Assembly (NCBI GenBank): GCA_021396245.1
Contig: WNYE01000114.1
Location: 1-64,000 of the forward strand
Length of the DNA: 64,000 bases
Source: Sporothrix humicola
Lineage: Eukaryota; Ascomycota; Sordariomycetes; Ophiostomatales; Ophiostomataceae
Direction: 5' to 3'
Made by a program: the position numbers and the translations under genes. How positions within the stretch are numbered: position 1 is the first letter of the stretch; the number at the start of each line of letters is the position of its first letter. The notes under the pieces are model-generated. The model was not told the origin of the DNA, did no database searches, and saw only the letters and a program-made list of their open reading frames with translations. This document shows positions 1 to 9,130 of this stretch, in pieces.

Positions 1-120
1 TTTTCAATTGTTTTTGTTTTTTTCTTTTTTTTTTAATAAAATAAAAAAAAAAATCAAAAAAAAAAAAAAAAAAAAATAAACCCCAAAAAAAAAAAAAAAC
101 CCCCCCCCCCCCCCCCCCTT
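1..120. other. Low-complexity scaffold-end sequence
   Basis: Almost pure homopolymer: T-rich to position 34, A-rich from 35 to 99, then 19 consecutive C at 100-118. It abuts a normal splice donor of the sulfatase gene. The abrupt change from ordinary coding/intron sequence to stacked homopolymers looks like an assembly or sequencing artefact at a scaffold edge rather than biology. Confidence 0.75.
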
Positions 121-130
121 GCAAACTCAC

Positions 131-593
131 GAGGATCCAAGAGGAACTCGGACTCAGTCCAGCCGCCGGCCGGCGGATTATTGTAATTCTCCAGCGAGTG
201 CGCATTGAACAGCTTGCCGCTGTAATACGTGTTGTAGCCAGCCTCCTGCAAGAAGATGGGCAGGTAGGCCTCGTTGTGGCCCTCGTCCACAAACTTGGGA
301 TAACCACCGTAGGGCGGCCAGATATCGGTGACATTCGTATTGTATGCCGCCATGCCCGTCAGCAGACTCACTCTCGACGGGCAGCACAGCGCCATGGTGC
401 AGTAGTGGCGCGGGAAGTGCGTGCCCTCGAACAGCAGGTGCTTCTGCACAAAGGGCATGTGGTCCAGCGAGTTCATGTGCGTGTCCTGGTCGTCGGTCAG
501 GATAAACACAAAGTTGGGCTGTTTTGTGGCGTCAGTGGCCGAGGCTGAGGCCAAAAGGCCGGCAGCCATGAGAAACGAGGATCTGAGATGCAT
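131..593 (-). CDS. Arylsulfatase-like sulfatase, N-terminal exon only (partial)
   Basis: This is the first exon of a type I (formylglycine) sulfatase that would hydrolyse sulfate esters outside the cell. The ATG at 593 opens a hydrophobic signal peptide of about 19 residues, followed by the family N-terminus NFVFILTDDQD with metal-binding Asp34/Asp35. The CxPSR signature appears as C70-C71-P-S-R74, so Cys70 is the expected formylglycine precursor. Reading toward lower coordinates, the exon ends at 131 and is followed immediately by GTGAGT (130-125), a good donor. The rest of the gene is therefore beyond the scaffold edge; the residues that would be read through 1-120 are spurious. It is divergent from the bZIP gene and shares its promoter region. 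The subclass (aryl, choline or sugar sulfatase) cannot be set from about 154 residues. Confidence 0.85.
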
Positions 594-1175
594 TTTCGTG
601 AGTATGGAAGATGGTGTGTTTGATTACGTTGATGTCTTTGGTTTCTACGTCAATCTTCTCGATATTAAATAGCATTTATATCTCGGCCGGTATCACGCAT
701 CGTCGGCATGTCGGCGTTTCTTCAACTGCAAGATCACAGATCTCCACACACCCTCACTTGCCATCTCCAGATCGGTTCTTCACAACCGAAACGGCCAATG
801 CAGTGTCACGGAACGTTTGAAAACTGAAAGCTTTGTAGCCTTGTTTGAATGTGGAAAGAACAAAAGAAAAAGAAAAAGAAAAAGAAAAGCTACCCCTCCA
901 AGTCCATTTCAAATATCTCACAGCTCGACACGACAACCTACAGAAGTTCGCTTGTCTACTCCGCTCAAGACTTATGCGGTGTCACACTTAGCGCCGGTTC
1001 TTGTTCCAGACACCACATCCCCGGAATGGAGAATCCGGGGAAGGTTCACAGTGGGGCTCCGACATAAAGGTCTTTTTGCCTTGTCTTTTCTGCAGTGTCA
1101 CAGATGAGCTCTTTGTCACAACCATCACCAAAGTCAATATTCAAAATTTGAGAAAAAAAGTCAAGTTTACAGAAA
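594..1175. promoter_or_regulatory. Shared divergent promoter, sulfatase / bZIP gene
   Basis: No gene is visible in this 582-bp spacer. It contains ATGCGGTGTCACACTT (974-989), a second GTGTCACA (1095-1102), the inverted pair CCCCGGA/TCCGGGG (1019-1025 and 1034-1040), and GAATCCGGGGAAG (1031-1043). The 16-mer recurs inverted at 2659-2674 and the 13-mer recurs directly at 2821-2833. A GAAAAA-type purine tract lies at 853-888. Confidence 0.5.
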
Positions 1176-2297
1176 ATGCCCCTCGCCGTCCATTCTGACC
1201 GCGGAAGCAGACAAGAAGCCGACCGACAACGACAGCGGCGATGCAGGCAGCTCAGGAACCTGCGCATTCACAGCCTTGAGCAAGAAGTCGAGTTCTTGCG
1301 TGCCCAAGTCAACATTATCTCTGCCGAGAGAGACGAGCTGCGAAAAGTGCTGGGACGAGTCTCGTCTGCACTCGGAGACCGCATGCCGAGAGAATCCCTC
1401 GATCAGAAGGAGGCAGAAAGAGGACCAGGAAGAGACTTGGAAAAAGAGGGCCAGTCTCCGACGTCTCAGACGTCTCCGCCGTCTTCATCGCCACCTTCTT
1501 CATCAACCATTCTGGCGGAGCCCCCATGGATGACCATACCTCCAAATACGGCACCTGTGACACCTCTCGACACACTCATTGTCGAGTTCCAGGCCATTGG
1601 TGCTCGTCTTCGCGCCCAAGGGCTGGAGTCGCCCGACTTTGGCTCGGGGGCCTTTCCCAACGTCGCCCCAATCCTCGCCACCGTTGAGCTCCCAAGTAAT
1701 CCTCACCTGACGAATCCATCGTCTTTTCCCTCGTCATCTTCTTCATCATCTTTGTCTTCCCGAACCCCCCTCTCTGTCTCGTCTATCATTGTCGGCCACA
1801 TCAGCGTCGCCCACAGCCACATGAGGAGCCTCGTGTCTCGCCTCGCTGCCGTCTGGAGCGTTATTACGACCGTCCGCTGGCGCATGTGTTTCTCCCCCGA
1901 GTCTTTTGAGCTGCTGCCCATCTTTTTCCGGCCAACGCCGCTCCAGCTGCGCGTCCCCCATCCGCCGTGGGTTGACACCGTGCCCTGGCCGGCGGCGCGC
2001 GACAGCATAATCCGTGCACGCCTCGACGCGGCACAAGACACGCGCTTTCGCTACATGCTGATTGAGTGCACGACGATCCTGTGGACGCGGCCCGTGGCCG
2101 AGTGTGTCTGTAGGGGGGAGAAGAGACCCGGAAATGGAGGTGGGGATGGGGGAGAAGAGGGAAAGTGGGTTCTGTCGCGAGATTTTCAGGCGCATCTGCG
2201 AGACCTCAAGAACTGGTGTCTGCCACAGGAAGCCGTCCAAGAGTTTCCCTTTCTACAAGGCGCCGTGAATATTGTTGTGAAGGAAGGGCAAAGATAA
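1176..2297 (+). CDS. bZIP transcription factor with C-terminal DUF3425-like domain
   Basis: A single-exon 373-residue protein. Residues about 10-60 form a bZIP: an Arg/Gln-rich basic region (RQEADRQRQRRCRQLRNLR) running into a heptad series (HSLEQEVEFLRAQV...ERDELRKVL). The basic region is Arg-rich but lacks the usual N-x7-R spacing, so DNA recognition may be non-canonical. Residues about 90-190 are Ser/Pro-rich linker. The C-terminal half has the pattern of fungal DUF3425 proteins, including the PHPPWVDTVPWPAARD motif. It probably acts as a nuclear regulator. Its place between a sulfatase and two transporters, with repeated upstream elements, suggests a pathway-specific role; this is inference. 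The ATG at 1176 is the first in the open frame and precedes the basic region. Confidence 0.75.
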   Translation: MPLAVHSDRGSRQEADRQRQRRCRQLRNLRIHSLEQEVEFLRAQVNIISAERDELRKVLGRVSSALGDRMPRESLDQKEAERGPGRDLEKEGQSPTSQTSPPSSSPPSSSTILAEPPWMTIPPNTAPVTPLDTLIVEFQAIGARLRAQGLESPDFGSGAFPNVAPILATVELPSNPHLTNPSSFPSSSSSSSLSSRTPLSVSSIIVGHISVAHSHMRSLVSRLAAVWSVITTVRWRMCFSPESFELLPIFFRPTPLQLRVPHPPWVDTVPWPAARDSIIRARLDAAQDTRFRYMLIECTTILWTRPVAECVCRGEKRPGNGGGDGGEEGKWVLSRDFQAHLRDLKNWCLPQEAVQEFPFLQGAVNIVVKEGQR

Positions 2298-3127
2298 ACG
2301 ATGAACATAAATAAAAGATGAAAGGATAGTGGTAATCTGAATGAAGACTGGCCATGACTTTACACCGGAAAATGTTTTCATTAAATTCAAACAAGCGAAG
2401 CTTGAAACAATCACAAACATGTCGAATATTGATACCAATCAAGACGTAAATTTGACAATGAATTATATCACGAGTTTTATGAACGTCATGATGTTGAAAC
2501 GCATTATTCATTCTTCTTTTCTATTCTATTGTTATTCATTCACCCTTTTATTTTATTTTGCATTCGTCGTCTTTCAGCCTTCCCCTCTCTTAACTCAGAA
2601 TAGTTTTTGTCTCGCCTAGTGGGGCTTTTAGTTCATGACAGATGTTTAGCCTCGCCCCAAGTGTGACACCGCATGTCAAATGGCAAGCGTTGGCCTTCCC
2701 CTCGTTCCCCCGCAGATCGGCTTCACTTTTCAAATTAATCTAGCCCTCTCTCTGAATCTCTCTCTCTCCTATCAAACTATTCCGGGGAAGATCAAAGCCG
2801 CGTGGACTGAGTCTGGGGCTGAATCCGGGGAAGAGTTTAAACTAGTAAACACACAGGGATTGTCTTCTTTCGACATAAAAACATACTTGGTATATGTGAA
2901 CTCGATGCATCACATTGCCATTGTGTGCAGTGCTGCAATACTTCTCCGTTCTCAGCAGTCCTGAAATATTTATATAAAAATGGACAGAGCGGACCCTTTG
3001 GCATGACGAAGAAGATACGATGGGTCAGTCGAGATGACACGTCTTTGAATATTCAAAATCACTAATACTCATACTCGCAGTCACAACATATTCACATCTA
3101 CTTTCACCCTCTCACGGCCTGATCAAC
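2298..3127. promoter_or_regulatory. Spacer and promoter of the TRI12-type transporter
   Basis: No gene is seen in this 830-bp stretch. It carries AAGTGTGACACCGCAT (2659-2674), TTCCGGGGAAG (2780-2790) and GAATCCGGGGAAG (2821-2833), matching elements in the neighbouring promoters. A good TATA-like sequence (TTTATATAAAAA) lies near 2967-2979, about 150 bp before the transporter ATG. Confidence 0.5.
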
Positions 3128-4955
3128 ATGGCCGACAAAGAAAAACAAATCGCCTCATCGAACGATGCCGAGATCCAGCACGAAGAGGTCTCCATGGACA
3201 ACAAAAATCAAAACGGCCAAAGGAGCCAACCTGCCTCTGACGATGACGAAGACACCAAATACTGGCTCTCGTACAAGTTCATCGGCTCGTTTCTCGGCGT
3301 CGTCCTGCTCGCCAACAACGTCTTTATTGCCTACTCCATCCCCGTCAGCATCCTGACTGTCATCAACGGCGACATTGGGCCCTCGACAAACATCTCCATG
3401 ATCAGTCTGGTGCTGACGCTGGTCAAGGGCGTGCTCATTTTGATTTACGGCACCCTGAGCGACGCCTTTGGCCGCCGCTGGTTCTTGATTGTTGGCCAGC
3501 TGATCAGCGGCTTCGGCTGCATCATCTGCGCCAAGGCGCCGACGGTCGACGTGCTGGTCGGCGGCACGGCCATTATTGCCTTTGGGGGCGCCAACCAGCC
3601 GCTGTACCCGCTGTTTGTCCAGGAGATCGTGCCCAACAAGTACCGCGGCATCGGCCAGGCGGTCATCACGGCCACCGTGCTGACGTTTATGGGTTTTGGC
3701 CCGCTGATTGGGCGCACGCTCGTGTCGCACGACGCCTCCAACTGGCGCTGGGTCTACTGGATGAATGCCATTCTGTGCATCGTGTCGTCTGCGCTTTTCT
3801 TCTTGTGCTACTTCCCGCCCAGCTTTCGTCAGCTGCACGAGCGCAAGTCCCGATGGGCACTGGTCAAGGAGATTGATTTCGTCGGGTTCTTCATGTACGC
3901 CGGCGGCCTTGTTGCCCTTCTTTTAGGGTTTGTCTGGAGCACCAATACCAGTGTAACTGCTGCTTCAGGCTGGGCTGCTCCAAAGGCGTATGTCCCTGTT
4001 GCCGTCGGGGCAGCCGTTCTCGTCGCCTTTGGGTTCTGGGAGGTCTACAGCACGGCCAAGACCAAGCTGATCCCGACCCGCCATTTCAAACTGCGGTCCT
4101 ACATTCCGAGCATCGTCGTCGGCGCCGTCGGCCAGCTCGGCTATTTCTCGCTCAACCTCTTCTGGCCGCAGCAGATCACCTCGCTGTACCACCCGGCTAC
4201 CGAAGTCCGCACGGGCCTTATGTCGTCGACCACGGGCTGTGCCCTGGCGGCCGGCGAGATCATCATCGGCTTTGTCCTCTGGCACATCAAGCACACGCAC
4301 ATCCAGATCCGCGCCTCTGCGGCGCTCCTGTCGCTATTTATGGGGCTCATGGCCTATGCCAACGAGGAGCGCGAGGCGTTTGCCATTGCCATGACCGTTT
4401 TGGCCGGGTTCAGCGTCGGCTACGTCGAGCTGCTGAGCCATCACCATTGGCCTAATTGTCCCGCCCGACGAGATCGGTATCGCCAACGGATTTTTGGCGT
4501 CGTGCCGCAGCATTACCGGCACCATCGCCTCCAGCGTCTTCCTCTCCATCTTTGCCAGCCGCACGGCCAAGGAGATCCCCTCCAAAATCAGCCCCGCCGC
4601 CGAGGCCGCCGGACTGCCGGCGAGCAGCCTGCCCGCCCTCTTCAAGGCTGTGGCGAACGGCACCGCCGCCGCGCTCCAGGCCGTGCCCGGCATGACGCCG
4701 GCCATCAAGCAGGCCGTCGCCCTGTCGCAGGAAAAGGCCTACGCCGCCAGCTTCCAGACGGTCTACCTCAGCTCCATTGCCTTTTGCGCCGTCGCCCTCA
4801 TTGCGTCCTTTGCCGTCGAGGACGTCACAAAGTACATGAACAGCACCATCAACAAGCGTATTGACGGAAAACGCGGCATTGCGGACGATGCCCTGAATCG
4901 CAAGGTCCACGACGAGACCACGGAGGTGGAGGTCGGGGAGGAAAAGGCTGTGTGA
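3128..4955 (+). CDS. TRI12-type MFS efflux transporter, with internal frameshift
   Basis: A 14-TM major facilitator of the fungal TRI12/siderophore-transporter type, expected to export a small molecule across the plasma membrane. A polar N-terminus of about 55 residues is followed by TM1 (SYKFIGSFLGVVLLANNVF), MFS motif A (GTLSDAFGRRW), and the long TM10-14 region with the acidic, Ala-rich extracellular loop typical of the family. The frame reads normally from 3128 to about 4437 (GFSVGYVELLS), then one surplus base shifts it. In the +1 frame the family sequence resumes (ITIGLIVPPDEIG...) to the stop at 4955. No GT-AG pair of suitable length spans the break. With the frame repaired the product would be about 608 residues. 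The break may be a sequencing error or a real inactivating mutation. The shared upstream elements link it to the bZIP and sulfatase genes. Confidence 0.8.
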
Positions 4956-5706
4956 GGGATTAGTGGTGAGGTGGCAACATTGGAAGAATAAGATAAGTGA
5001 TGAATGATGAGTGGTGATGATTGTATGGGCTCGAGGAAAGAGAGAGTGCATCGAAATTAATCCTTTAAGATGTACGAGTCAATGTTCTCAATAGTTTTCA
5101 AGATAAGAAAATCAAACATATCGTGGGGTAGCTGAACTTGTCGTGAATTTTATTTTTTGACTAATAAACAATTCATTTTATTTTTGACACACAAATGATT
5201 TCAAAACACACCCCAAGAATCAATATTGCAACTGAGGGACGGAGCTCGGTGTCTGATTGAGGCCGATATTATGATAGAATTGCAGTTTAAGACCTTTTGC
5301 ACATCTATGAAAAAACCGGGAAGAAGAGCTCCGTGAGTTAAGCGTCTTTGAATAAATGTTAAAAAATGCGGGGAGTTCAGACGAAAGCAAGTGAAGAAAG
5401 GAAACGGCGCCATGTGTGACACACGCTGGTCCCATTATTTGTGATAGTGAAAACGCGGGGAAAGTTTGTGACACCGCATTAGCGCGGATCATCGGATGAA
5501 ACTAAAAAGGGGAAGTAAACAACGATTAATTACTGCGCAGAGAAGGACGACAATCAAGACCTGGAACAAGTAATTATTCATTCGGGTCATTTTTTATCCC
5601 TCTGTTTCTTTCATACTTCTTATTTCTTTTTTTTTTCGCATTTTATCTTCTCTCTCTCACCATAATTTCGTCTTTTGAGAGAAATATTTCACACCCCAGC
5701 TTCACA
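4956..5706. promoter_or_regulatory. Spacer between the two MFS genes
   Basis: No gene is seen. AT-rich 3' flank comes first, then ATGTGTGACACACGC (5412-5426) and the compact composite GCGGGGAAAGTTTGTGACACCGCAT-type element at 5455-5479. Both TGTGACAC copies repeat the motif found in the two preceding spacers. A T/C-rich tract precedes the ATG at 5707. Confidence 0.5.
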
Positions 5707-7464
5707 ATGCCATCCAAACCTTTTGACTCCGTCCAGGAGCGGGAAATTCTCGACGAGAGCACACCGCTCCTGGTCACAGAATTTCCTCCGCCTCCAGATT
5801 CTATCGACACTGAACGACAGTGGGAAGAGCCCAAAAACCCTGAAAAGACAACATGGGCCATTCTTTCGGTCCTGTCGGTGCTTCTTGTCGGCGTCTTCGT
5901 GTCCAACGCCGACAGCACCTTCTTGCTCGCCGCCTACCCACAGATCGCCTCCGAATTTGACGCCTTGCAGCACGGCGCCTGGCTGCTGACGGCCTACATG
6001 CTGGCCATGTGTGCCGTCCAGCCGCTCTACGGCCGCCTCAGCAGCATCTTTGGCCGCAAGCCGCTACTGTTGATGGCGTACTGCCTGTACGCGGCTGGCT
6101 CGGCTGTCTGTGCCGTGGGCCGCACCCTCAGCGTCGTCGTGACCGGCCGCGTGCTGGCCGGCATGGGCGGCGCCGGCCTCGTGTGTCTTGTGTCCATCCT
6201 CATCACGGATCTGGTTCCGCTGCGCGACGTGGCCGCGTACCGCAGCTATGTGAATATTGTGCAGACGCTGGGCCGGAGCGTCGGCGCGCCTCTCGGCGGG
6301 CTGGTGGCAGACCAGTTTGGGTGGCGGGCAGCATTCCGGGCAGTGGTGCCGTTGACGCTGGCCGGCGGCGGACTCGTTGCATGGCGGCTGGAGTCGCACT
6401 ACGGACTGCAGAATAGTGCGAGAGACGAAGACGGCGACCGAAAAGACGGTGAAACGGTCCGTGCCCGTCTTCGGCGCGTCGACGTCGTCGGTGCCGTCTT
6501 GTTGGCGGCTGCCATCTCGTTGGCTCTCGCTGCCATTTCCCAGATTGACAGTGGCGCCGTCAGCGCAGAGAGTATCAACTCACCTTCATCCTTCCTGTCG
6601 TCCATTCCCGCCTGGGCAAGCCTCGCTTTCGGTGCCATCCAGTGCCTCTCCGCTTTCATCTACTGGGAGACCCGCCACGCCGCCGAGCCCATCTTCCCCC
6701 CGCAGCTCCTGGCCCGCCGCGCTGTCTGGACGTCTTATACTCTGCTCCTGCTGCAGAACATGGCCCAGGCGGCCGCCACGCTCTCCGTGCCGCTCTTTGT
6801 CCAGATCACGCGCGGCGCCGACGTGGGCTCGTCCGGCATTTATTTGCTGCCCAGTGTCGTCGGCAATACCGTCGGCGGCCTCGGCACCGGCTTTTACGTG
6901 AGCCGCACTGGGCGGTACCGCGGCGCCGCCGTCGTCTCCGGCCTCGTCGGCGTCCTGGGCTACGGAACAATGATCTGGCGGTGGGTGGCCGGGCCCGCGT
7001 TCCACCCAGTCGCCGACGACCTGTGGATCTTTTTCGCCGGCGCCGCCACGGGCACGGCGCACTCGGCCGCGTTCATGGCCCTGGCCGCCGGGCTGTCGGC
7101 AGGGGTAGATACCGAAAACAGAGACACCGACGATTCAGCAGAGACCGCCTCGTCCATTGCCATTGCGAGCTCCGGCATCTACCTGAGCGGCAATGTCGGC
7201 GGTGTCGTGGGCCTGTCGCTGTCGAGTGCGCTGCTGCAAAACGTCCTAGCAAGCAGGCTGCGGCAGTTCCTCGACCCGCCCACCGTCGACAAGGTGCTCT
7301 CGTCGGTCGACTACGTCCTGTCGCTGCCAATGGACGATGCACGGCGAGGACGCATCGTGGAAGCGTATGTGGCCGGTTTCCACGCCACGTTTTGGGAGGC
7401 GCTCGTGTGTTCGGGGCTGGCTTTTGCCGTGGCCCTTTGTATCCGGAAGCACGTGCTGCGATAA
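5707..7464 (+). CDS. MFS transporter, DHA2 / vacuolar basic amino acid (Vba/Fnx1) type
   Basis: A single-exon 585-residue transporter with about 14 predicted membrane segments. The cytosolic N-terminus carries an acidic dileucine motif (EREILDESTPLL), which in this family sorts the protein to the vacuole. Motif A is GRLSSIFGRKPLLL after TM2, and the TM5 region has GRSVGAPLGG, related to the antiporter motif C. Family members exchange protons for basic amino acids or drugs across the vacuolar or plasma membrane; the substrate here is unknown. A polar loop near residues 235-255 (ESHYGL...RARLRR) separates TM6 and TM7. The gene is intact, unlike its upstream neighbour, and has two copies of the shared promoter motif. 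It is tandem with the TRI12-type gene, so export and vacuolar storage of one compound is possible but unproven. Confidence 0.85.
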   Translation: MPSKPFDSVQEREILDESTPLLVTEFPPPPDSIDTERQWEEPKNPEKTTWAILSVLSVLLVGVFVSNADSTFLLAAYPQIASEFDALQHGAWLLTAYMLAMCAVQPLYGRLSSIFGRKPLLLMAYCLYAAGSAVCAVGRTLSVVVTGRVLAGMGGAGLVCLVSILITDLVPLRDVAAYRSYVNIVQTLGRSVGAPLGGLVADQFGWRAAFRAVVPLTLAGGGLVAWRLESHYGLQNSARDEDGDRKDGETVRARLRRVDVVGAVLLAAAISLALAAISQIDSGAVSAESINSPSSFLSSIPAWASLAFGAIQCLSAFIYWETRHAAEPIFPPQLLARRAVWTSYTLLLLQNMAQAAATLSVPLFVQITRGADVGSSGIYLLPSVVGNTVGGLGTGFYVSRTGRYRGAAVVSGLVGVLGYGTMIWRWVAGPAFHPVADDLWIFFAGAATGTAHSAAFMALAAGLSAGVDTENRDTDDSAETASSIAIASSGIYLSGNVGGVVGLSLSSALLQNVLASRLRQFLDPPTVDKVLSSVDYVLSLPMDDARRGRIVEAYVAGFHATFWEALVCSGLAFAVALCIRKHVLR

Positions 7465-7919
7465 ATCCAGTCGATCTGTAACTGGCTTGTAAAATAAATT
7501 TAACCTTTCTATCGAGACCACTCTCTAGAGCCTTTTAACATGTCACTTTTATATATCATCAATTACTGTCACATATTTAAACTTTCATATCAAAGGTTGG
7601 AACTAGAAGGCAAAACAATAAGTTAATTTTGAAAAAGCTTTATTTCTAAAAATGCAAAAACTCCAACTGAACAATATGGGGTAAGCGGTTCATTCAAGAT
7701 AGCCGATGAGCACTCTGCGCGATGCGGTGCACTGTTTATCTGAAGACACCGGAAAAGAAAATAAGCAATGCTTCAACTGACCATGCCGACTTGGTTTCGA
7801 CGAGCACTCTGCATTAAAGCGGTGCACTGTAACCAGCAATGATTAGAAGAAGAAAAAAAAAAAAAAAAAAAAAAAAAGAAAAACAGAAAACGCCACAACT
7901 AAACAAACTGGACCAATGT
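7465..7919. other. Gene-free spacer with imperfect direct repeat and A25 run
   Basis: No gene is seen. A 28-29 bp imperfect direct repeat (GAGCACTCTGC...GCGGTGCACTGT) occurs at 7708-7735 and 7802-7830. A run of 25 A lies at 7853-7877. Confidence 0.5.
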
Positions 7920-8663
7920 TTAACGACGTGCAGGAGCGCTACGGCGTGCCCGGCCCGCGGTGGACAGCCAAGCGTACATGTCCACCTCCTGCTCAGGGGC
8001 GAGCAGGGGGTGGTGGCTGTCCACCCTAGGCGGCACCGCCGCAGCAACGTCCCCCGAAATATCGGAGAGTGCCATCGAGGGCGTGACGCTTGCAACGTCT
8101 GGAACATTGGCCCCGTCTGTGTCCCCTTCGTTATCGTCTTCCTCATCCTGGCCTTCTTCCTCTTCCACCTCATTCTGCTCCCCCACCTGCTCTTCCTCTT
8201 TTTCCTCCTCAGATTCTTCGTCCGTGACCTCCGTGTACTCAGACACGGAGGACGCCGGTTGGGCGTCAACCCAGATCTCCGTCTCCATGCGCGCATATCG
8301 AGCCGCGCTAGAGAAATCGAAAATCGTAAACTCAAGAATCCACCCCCCCTCATCCTCAAAGAAGAAGAACTCGGGTGGCAAAGCCACCCGATAACGACCC
8401 CACGTAAAGTGAGCCCCCCCGCCAACGATCACACCCTCTGGTGCCGTCCCCTGCGTGTCCACTGTGCCGAGAGGAATCTAGCCCGCCGGGTCGTCCTGCG
8501 GACGTGCCAGAACGACACATAGAAATTCTCGCGTTGGAGCCAGGCACAAGTGGAATTCCACTGTCAACTAAACAATGGCGTTATCGACACTACCGGGCTC
8601 TATGAGCCCGATAGGCGAGAGGCTGCAATGCAGCCAGGTGCCCGCGGGGCGCCGGGAAGACAT
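7920..8663 (-). pseudogene. Decayed reading frame with two in-frame TAG codons
   Basis: From the ATG at 8663 one frame runs to 7920 (248 codons) and is interrupted only by TAG at 8570-8568 and at about 8480-8478. Sequence between and after the stops has ordinary protein character (EFHLCLAPTREF, AHFTWGRYRVALPPEFFFF, ILEFTIFDFSSAARYARMETE), then a strongly acidic tract and a degenerate end. I do not recognise the family. Both stops could arise from CAG by C-to-T change in a CpA context, the preferred target of repeat-induced point mutation in fungi. Alternatives are a multi-exon gene with atypical splicing, or chance. The segment after the second stop has no ATG before residue M of METE. Confidence 0.35.
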
Positions 8664-8839
8664 TGCGTCTCCCGTCGCTGGTTGTTGATTTGTAAAACAG
8701 TCAAGGTCTGTTGTGGTTGTAGAAAGTGTTGTGGTTGTCGTGAGCTGAATTAAAGGTGTGAGAGGTGATGAGGAACCCTTTTTCTGATGACATTGGGACG
8801 AAAGAACGACTCTGTTAAATACTTCAGCCGGAAGTATTG

Positions 8840-9130
8840 CCAATGTTCAATATATGTTCATTGTATGTAAGATATGTAGTATCGTGAACATGGATGTGAA
8901 CAGCCCATGTTCACGAAATGTCAAATAATATTAAAAAAATGTTGTTCCAGATCACACAGTTGCAGTGATCGTCTTTGTTCATGTTGTTTGATTGCTGAAC
9001 AATGCAATGTCAAATTGTGCGATTTGCTCGCCGCCATGATTGTGCACAGCAACATATCCATAACGCATTTCAAAAGCTTGCGCTTTGTTCAACTCTTTGC
9101 TTTTTTTTCTTCTTTTTTTCTCTGTTCACG
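8840..9130. repeat. TGTTCA/TGAACA cluster with perfect hairpin
   Basis: Nine copies of TGTTCA or its complement lie at 8844, 8855, 8885, 8897, 8908, 8976, 8996, 9086 and 9123. Positions 8883-8893 and 8905-8915 are perfect inverted 11-mers (CGTGAACATGG / CCATGTTCACG) around an 11-nt loop that contains a further copy. No coding sequence overlaps. Confidence 0.6.

Noticed and set aside
8594..8635. Two adjacent short hairpins (CGGGCTC-TAT-GAGCCCG and GGCTGC-AAT-GCAGCC)
   Set aside because: They fall inside the decayed reading frame and are short enough to be chance; there is no sign of a terminator or repeat family.
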